Positions 59,107 to 64,000 of a DNA stretch of 64,000 nt are shown here, one piece after another (the first letter of the stretch is position 1; every line of letters begins with the position of its first letter). Both the position numbers and the translations under genes were made by a program. The DNA is from GCA-002793235 sp965267355 (GTDB taxonomy: Bacteria > Bacteroidota > Bacteroidia > Flavobacteriales_E > Vicingaceae), in contig OZ253956.1 of assembly GCA_965267355.1 (NCBI GenBank), positions 62,001-126,000 of the forward strand. The letters are read 5' to 3'. The notes under the pieces are model-generated. The model did not search any database. It saw only the letters and a list, made by a program, of their open reading frames with translations, and was not told where the DNA came from.

Positions 59107-60483
59107 CTAGTTTAAGTTAATAGGAAAAGAAATATTAAACTCTGTTCCCTTATTTTCTTTACTATTGAATTGAACATCTCCATTAAAAGATTTAACTCTT
59201 GATTCTATATTCTTCAACCCTTGACCTTTATAAATGGTTAAATCTTTTATTTGAAATCCTTTCCCATTATCCCATAAATTCAGCTTTAGGCTATTATTTT
59301 TCCATTCCATTATTATTTTTATTTCTGATGCTTCACCATGTTTAATGGTATTATTAATAAATTCTTGACTAATTCTATAAATAGCAATTTGCAGTGGTTT
59401 TTCTAATTCAGGTATATCTTCTCCTATTAATAAATTTATATATAACTTATCTGTCCTATTTCTATTCTTTAACTCGTCTAAAGCTTTTACCAATCCTAAC
59501 TCACTGAGAGTACTGGGCAAAGTTTCATAACAGATTTCTCTAAGCTGTTTTATTGAAGATTCTAATAAATCCTCTAATCGGTAATAGACATCTTGATTAA
59601 ACTCTTGTGCATCTTTAATACTATCAATGTTTAATTTTAAAGCAACCAAAGTTTGACCTAAACCATCATGTAAATCTCTCGAAATTCTTTCCCTTTCTTT
59701 TTCCTGAGTATCAATAATTGCTTTTAATAACAGCTTATTCATGTTTGTGCGTTCAGTAACATCTTTAATGATTGCCTGATAACCTATAATTTTTTTATAA
59801 GCATCTCTAATGGTATTTACAGAAAATAAGCAGTCTCTTACTTGTCCTTTTCTTGTTCTTACTTGCGCATCAAAATCTAAAATAATATCATTTTTCTCTA
59901 ATGCTTTTAAAATTTGAGTTGCTTGAGATTTATCTACCATAAAAGAATAAAACGTTGAAAAGTGAAGGTCACTTCTTTTTGTTTTCAACATCTTTATTGT
60001 AGCCTTATTATAATCTATTATCCTACCTATATCATCAAATAATATTATAGGATCTGAAGATTCTTTAAAAACTCTAATATACTTAGTCGTAATCTTATCA
60101 TTTTGTTCTTTTAAAACATAAAGTTTATAAGCATTTTCGATGGTTAGTTTTAATTCAAAATCGTTCCATGGTTTAGTTATATATCGGTAAACTTGTCCTT
60201 TATTAATAGCATCAATTACTGCATTAATATCACTAAAAGCTGTTAATAATATTCTTATGGGTTCTGGATGAGTTTCTAAAATTGATTCAAAAAAATCAAC
60301 ACCACTTTTTGTCGGCATTCTCTGATCGGAAAGAATTACTTCTATAGAGTTTTTTTCTAAAATTTTCTTTCCTTCTTCAGCCGAAGATGCTAAATGAATA
60401 TCAAATATTCTTCTGTAAGTTGCCTTAAAGGCATTCAGATTGGCTTGTTCATCATCAATATATAATACCTTAATTCTTTCCAT
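59107..60483 (-). CDS. Receiver-PAS-histidine kinase (HisKA_3 type)
   Basis: 458 residues, cytoplasmic. The N-terminal receiver has Asp10-Asp11, phospho-acceptor Asp53 ('VILSDQRMP'), and Lys104 in 'YITKPWNDFE'. A PAS domain (about 135-245) is followed by a NarX/DesK-type kinase with His272 in 'ERERISRDLHDGLGQTLVAL' and a C-terminal ATPase domain ('NNTIKHGEASEI', 'DNGKGFQIKD', 'GQGLKNIESR'). The order receiver-then-kinase suits an internal relay: the membrane kinase could phosphorylate Asp53, tuning phosphotransfer to the LuxR-type regulator. It overlaps the upstream kinase gene by one base. Confidence 0.92.
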   Translation of the reverse strand: MERIKVLYIDDEQANLNAFKATYRRIFDIHLASSAEEGKKILEKNSIEVILSDQRMPTKSGVDFFESILETHPEPIRILLTAFSDINAVIDAINKGQVYRYITKPWNDFELKLTIENAYKLYVLKEQNDKITTKYIRVFKESSDPIILFDDIGRIIDYNKATIKMLKTKRSDLHFSTFYSFMVDKSQATQILKALEKNDIILDFDAQVRTRKGQVRDCLFSVNTIRDAYKKIIGYQAIIKDVTERTNMNKLLLKAIIDTQEKERERISRDLHDGLGQTLVALKLNIDSIKDAQEFNQDVYYRLEDLLESSIKQLREICYETLPSTLSELGLVKALDELKNRNRTDKLYINLLIGEDIPELEKPLQIAIYRISQEFINNTIKHGEASEIKIIMEWKNNSLKLNLWDNGKGFQIKDLTIYKGQGLKNIESRVKSFNGDVQFNSKENKGTEFNISFPINLN

Positions 60484-62597
60484 TAATTTTTATTTATTGG
60501 AATTTTAACAATTATTGTTGTTCCCCTGTTCACTGTAGAGTTTATTTCAATTGTTCCTTCATGACTTTCAACAATTCCTTTTACAATAGATAAACCTAAC
60601 CCTGTACCCTCACCAACATCTTTTGTAGTAAAAAACGGATCGTAAAGTTTGGATAAATTTTCATCAGAAATGCCAATACCATTATCCTCAATAGCTATGT
60701 TAATATATTCTTCATTTTTAACAGTAGATATTTTAATCAATCCATCCGCAACATTATCATGCTTCTTATTTATTGCATAAATAGAATTATCTATTAAATT
60801 CATTATTAATTGATTTATCTTTCCTGGGTTACATTCGCATTCAGCTATATCTGCTAAGTTTAATTCTACCTTAATACCATTAATCTTATTTTTTATTAAT
60901 ACTAAAGTAGATTCTATGCCTTCGTTAATGTTGCATACCTTAAATTCGCTTTCATCCAATCTCGAAAAATTTCTTAATCCACTCACAATCTCCGTTGTTC
61001 TTTTAGCTCCATCTTCTATACCATTTATAATAATGTTTAATTCTTCTTTCAAGTAATCGTAATCAAGTTCTTTTTTTAATGCTTCTACTTCTTCAATAGC
61101 TATTTCCAAATTTTCTTTTTGAGCAACTTCTTCATATTTATTTAGTATAGTTTTTAAATCTTCTATATCATTTCTTAATGGAGTAATATTAGACGATACA
61201 AAATTGATAGGATTATTTATTTCGTGAGCTATACCAGCTGTTAATTGACCTAATGAAGACATTTTTTCTGCTTCTACTAATTGACTTTGAGCTTTCTTTA
61301 ACTCTGTTAAAGTATTGTTTAATTTGGCAGTTCTTTGCTCTACAGTTTGCTCAAGAATTACATTTTGCTCTCTTACTAATCGTTCTTTTTCTTCAACAGC
61401 TTCAAGTCTTTCTTTTTTATAAATATTAATTCTTGCTGCTAATGCAAATGATAATAAAATTGTTTCTACTCCCGAACCTATTTGCATAGTGTACCTAGTA
61501 AAATTATTAAACGGAAGTACTCCTGCATCTTTTAGTACAAATACTATCACTCCTAACAAAAAAATCACCCATGCTATTATAAAATACTTAGCTGGTTTAA
61601 ATCCTTTTTTAAAAATAAGAATACCTGTAATTAACATAAACAATGAAACTATCATTGCATTTATTTCCATTATCTTATGACTCCAATCAAATATTTTAAA
61701 AAAAGCTAGAGTGATAGGTATTAGATACATTAATGAAAGGAAAATAGAAATCTTAAAAAATAATTTCAAATATTTTTTAACCTTTAAAAAATGATTCATA
61801 AAAATCATTCCCGTCACTCCAGATATACACGGTAAAATAAATAAACTATAATTTGCAATTAGAGGTTTATTTGGCCATAAATATTGAAACGTATAGCCTT
61901 GTAAGCTAATTTGAGTAAAAAGAATCGATATAATATAAATAACATAGTAAATATAACTCCTATCTTTTACTGTTATATAAACAAATAAATTATACAATAT
62001 CATAACTATCATTAGCCCAATATAAAGACCAGAAAGAATATCTCTTATTTTTATTTTAGAATCGAAAACTGTTTTAGTTCCTATCTTTATTGGTAACTGT
62101 ATTCCTTCAGAGCTTCTTACTTTGAGATAAAATATTTTCGTTTTACCTGTAGGGATATTAATATCAAAAAAGAAATACGGATCTTTATATTTTCTAGAAG
62201 AAAAAACAAATTCTTCACCAACCTCATATTTAGTATATTCATTATCTTTTTCATAATAGAACTCTATATAATCAAGTATAGGTAGTGATAATTCAAGCAA
62301 CAAATTATCTTTATCACTTAAATTTTTAACAGGAATTTTTATCCAAAAAATAGATTTAGTAATTCCAAGGTTAGCTACATCTCCCTTAACAGATATAAAT
62401 TTTTTAGATGAAATTTCATCAAAATTTATAGTTCCTGTTTTATCTTCTAAAATTTGAATTTGAGAACTCACATCTAATAAATTATTTGAATTCTCATATA
62501 CTATTATATTATGCTGAGAAAAGCTATGAGAAAAGCTTCCTGTAAGAATAGTAAACAATAGAAAAAAGTATTTTATATTAATAGGATTATTATACAC
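60483..62597 (-). CDS. 7TM-DISM sensor histidine kinase
   Basis: 704 residues. Signal peptide (about 10-28), an extracytoplasmic DISMED2-like beta domain (about 40-170, with 'SIFWIKIPVKNLSDKDNLLL'), seven membrane helices (about 187-390), and a coiled coil (about 395-445). The kinase core has His458 in 'SSLGQLTAGIAHEINNPINF', then an ATPase domain with 'NLIDNSIYAI' and 'GTGLGLSIVKGIVESHEG'. Domains of this type sense small ligands, often carbohydrates or lipids. Start is GTG at 62597, overlapping the acyltransferase stop by 8 nt. It has no receiver of its own, so the neighbour with Asp53 is a natural partner. Confidence 0.92.
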   Translation of the reverse strand: MYNNPINIKYFFLLFTILTGSFSHSFSQHNIIVYENSNNLLDVSSQIQILEDKTGTINFDEISSKKFISVKGDVANLGITKSIFWIKIPVKNLSDKDNLLLELSLPILDYIEFYYEKDNEYTKYEVGEEFVFSSRKYKDPYFFFDINIPTGKTKIFYLKVRSSEGIQLPIKIGTKTVFDSKIKIRDILSGLYIGLMIVMILYNLFVYITVKDRSYIYYVIYIISILFTQISLQGYTFQYLWPNKPLIANYSLFILPCISGVTGMIFMNHFLKVKKYLKLFFKISIFLSLMYLIPITLAFFKIFDWSHKIMEINAMIVSLFMLITGILIFKKGFKPAKYFIIAWVIFLLGVIVFVLKDAGVLPFNNFTRYTMQIGSGVETILLSFALAARINIYKKERLEAVEEKERLVREQNVILEQTVEQRTAKLNNTLTELKKAQSQLVEAEKMSSLGQLTAGIAHEINNPINFVSSNITPLRNDIEDLKTILNKYEEVAQKENLEIAIEEVEALKKELDYDYLKEELNIIINGIEDGAKRTTEIVSGLRNFSRLDESEFKVCNINEGIESTLVLIKNKINGIKVELNLADIAECECNPGKINQLIMNLIDNSIYAINKKHDNVADGLIKISTVKNEEYINIAIEDNGIGISDENLSKLYDPFFTTKDVGEGTGLGLSIVKGIVESHEGTIEINSTVNRGTTIIVKIPINKN

Positions 62598-63348
62598 CCG
62601 TAGTTTCTTTTAGTTTTTTTTGATATTTAACTTTTTCTATATATGGATACAAAAGATTATAATGTATTAACACATTCTTACCCGTGTCTATTTCAATTCT
62701 TTCCTGTTGTGGTTTTGACCTTAAAACTTTCATAATAGTTTTATCATGGTTTGCGGCATTATTAAGAGTAATTGCATCTAAAATACCTACTGCATGAGCT
62801 ATTAATTCATCATTAGGGTATAAAAAGGTGCCATTCTTTCCTAGTGATTTTTCTACTATAAAACCCACATCAGTAAACATTTGCAATGTCACATCACCAC
62901 AAATTCCTATCATAGTTCTAATATTAAGTTGGATAGAAGATGCTATTGCAGCTCTAACCATATATACACCTGTTCCAAGCCCTCGTAAACTATTATCAAT
63001 CCATAAACCAGATAATTCTCCTATACCGCCATTTAAAGCATTTTCTTCAACTATTTTATGTATTCTTTGATCCACAGAACCTATAGCATCTTCAACTGGT
63101 AAAGGATGAATACCGTCAGCAATTTGAATTCTAATACCCCCTAACAATTTATTATGATCATCCATTAGTCCTAAGCAATATATACCTGGATTTTGTATCC
63201 AAACTTGATTATTTGAAGTAATGTTGTCAATCCCAAAATCCGTTAACACCTTAATATGCCCTTTAATATAATCATGACAAATCTGGGGCTCATCAATTGC
63301 TCTAAAAGCTACTATCTTAAAACTTCTATTTCTGTTAAGCTCATTCAT
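62590..63348 (-). CDS. GNAT-fold acyltransferase, possible signal synthase
   Basis: 252 residues. The GNAT core is visible: a strand with acidic Glu111 in 'GELSGLWIDNS' and the CoA/ACP loop 'RGLGTG' (122-127), then 'TMIGICGDVTLQMFTDVGF'. An extra N-terminal part (about 1-60) and a C-terminal helical part (about 185-252) surround it. The layout recalls FeeM/LuxI-like N-acyl synthases, but identity cannot be shown from sequence alone. It lies 8 nt into the upstream gene and 8 nt into the downstream kinase gene. Product unknown. The ATG at 63348 gives the whole fold; a second ATG at 63344 is out of this frame. Confidence 0.75.
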   Translation of the reverse strand: MNELNRNRSFKIVAFRAIDEPQICHDYIKGHIKVLTDFGIDNITSNNQVWIQNPGIYCLGLMDDHNKLLGGIRIQIADGIHPLPVEDAIGSVDQRIHKIVEENALNGGIGELSGLWIDNSLRGLGTGVYMVRAAIASSIQLNIRTMIGICGDVTLQMFTDVGFIVEKSLGKNGTFLYPNDELIAHAVGILDAITLNNAANHDKTIMKVLRSKPQQERIEIDTGKNVLIHYNLLYPYIEKVKYQKKLKETTGV

Positions 63349-64000
63349 ACATCAATACATCTTTAACTTCTCTCCTTAATGCTTTTACTTTTGGTTTATC
63401 AGCTTTAGCTAGTCTAAAAAAGAAAATGTCTTTTTCAGTTTCATCCATCTTACATACTTCTCTTAGTTCATTATATAATCGAATTAAGCTATCTTTTATT
63501 TCTTCAACATCATCAAAATTATTATCGCCAACTTTAGCAAATAAAAAGGTATTAATAGATATGGGTTGAAAAGCTATATCTTTTTTAGTAGCAGCTAGCC
63601 ATAACTTTTGAATTACCCTTCCTCCTTCAAAATAATTTTCTGAATCAAATTTGGGCATAGTTACCATACCTAATGCTGAAGCACTATCAATAGCTTTTTT
63701 AGATAACTTTCCAAATTCATTCCCAAGTCCCCATTTCTTAATATGTTTAGTAACATTCCAATTCTTAGCAACAATTAAACCTGCCCTCTCAGTTGGTGTT
63801 AAATCTATAGTTTCTATATCTATTCCATCTCTAGTCTCTTCCACCTCTTTTTGAGTCCATCTGATTTCATGAACAAAGTGATTATGACCTACTTTATTAG
63901 TCATAAAAAGTTTATCTACTTCAGCAATAATCTGTTTTAATTTTTCTATAGTCTTTACATCTTTAAACAATCTTAACTTAGCTCCTTTAATGGGATTTAT
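63341..64000 (-). CDS. Nitroreductase-like C-terminal part of a larger protein (5' end outside window)
   Basis: The frame is open to the window edge: residues before the TTG at 63970 (INPIKGAKLRL) continue without a stop, so the real start lies outside. Visible are 'NHFVHEIRWTQKEVEETRDG', 'LTPTERAGLIVAKNWNVT' and 'GGRVIQKLWLAATKKDIAFQ' followed by PIS, matching the C-terminal nitroreductase domain of the Rv1355c family or the Acg-type family. In Rv1355c a ThiF/E1-like adenylating domain precedes it, but that part is not visible here. Its stop overlaps the acyltransferase start by 8 nt. Confidence 0.6.
   Translation of the reverse strand: MNPIKGAKLRLFKDVKTIEKLKQIIAEVDKLFMTNKVGHNHFVHEIRWTQKEVEETRDGIDIETIDLTPTERAGLIVAKNWNVTKHIKKWGLGNEFGKLSKKAIDSASALGMVTMPKFDSENYFEGGRVIQKLWLAATKKDIAFQPISINTFLFAKVGDNNFDDVEEIKDSLIRLYNELREVCKMDETEKDIFFFRLAKADKPKVKALRREVKDVLMYE

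Noticed and set aside
63968..63970. TTG at 63970 as the start of a 209-codon gene
   Set aside because: The frame stays open upstream to the window edge and the protein looks like an internal domain, so the true start lies outside.

Overview
The window is ordinary chromosome from an AT-rich member of the Bacteroidota, most likely order Flavobacteriales. The signs are type IX secretion genes (porU, porV, a PorP/SprF protein, gldJ), secreted proteins with type IX C-terminal sorting domains, bacillithiol synthesis (bshC), a TonB receptor with a carboxypeptidase-like N-terminal domain, 7TM-DISM sensing, and promoters of the Bacteroidota form TTTG-N19-TAnnTTTG. Family and genus cannot be fixed from the sequence alone. 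Both ends cut through genes.

Layout. 1-5.9 kb (minus): a truncated LVIVD-repeat secreted protein, a LETM1-like protein, a LysM/binding-protein fusion and guaA. 6.1-8.1 kb (plus): a secreted type IX cargo protein. 8.1-13.2 kb (minus): rpmG, a 50-residue DUF4295 protein, a terminator, then ftsY, an alpha/beta hydrolase, rimO and bshC. 13.2-19.8 kb (minus): porU, porV, ispF, murB. 20.0-23.8 kb (plus): porP/sprF-like, gldJ, murF. 23.9-25.0 kb (minus): an acyl-CoA dehydrogenase. 25.1-30.6 kb (plus): anmK, a sodium:alanine symporter, a helix-hairpin-helix protein, apt and a second acyl-CoA dehydrogenase. 30.6-45.8 kb (plus): the translation and transcription core, comprising rpsU, a Xer recombinase, hpf, tRNA-Thr/Tyr/Gly/Thr, tuf, tRNA-Trp, secE, nusG, rplKAJL, rpoB, rpoC and a DUF3467 protein. 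45.9-47.3 kb (minus): another type IX cargo protein. 47.4-51.7 kb (plus): radC, a deacetylase-like protein, upp, a small membrane protein, a YceI lipoprotein and an unknown secreted protein. 51.8-55.6 kb: a divergent metal-uptake locus (TonB receptor against a DtxR-type regulator and a ZIP transporter). 55.8-57.9 kb (plus): smpB and a long coiled-coil protein. 57.9-64.0 kb (minus): a signalling operon running out of the window.

How the parts work together. PorU and PorV form the attachment complex that removes sorting domains from cargo such as the proteins at 6.1 and 45.9 kb. PorP/SprF and GldJ belong to the same secretion and gliding machinery, while MurB and MurF make peptidoglycan precursors and AnmK recycles its fragments. 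The 30.6-45.8 kb block couples ribosome assembly, hibernation and RNA polymerase synthesis. It contains two strong Shine-Dalgarno sites (rpsU and hpf) in a genome that mostly lacks them.

The best candidate for an undescribed system is the 58.5-64.0 kb operon. In transcription order it encodes the C-terminal nitroreductase-like part of a larger protein (possibly Rv1355c-like), a GNAT-type acyltransferase, a 7TM-DISM histidine kinase, a receiver-PAS-histidine kinase and a LuxR-type response regulator. The genes overlap or nearly touch, as expected for a small-molecule synthesis module wired to its own sensor pathway. Second in interest are a DtxR-type operator made of 22-bp-period repeats at 54.05-54.09 kb, the Shine-Dalgarno pair, and a terminator/promoter overlap in front of the tRNA-tuf operon.
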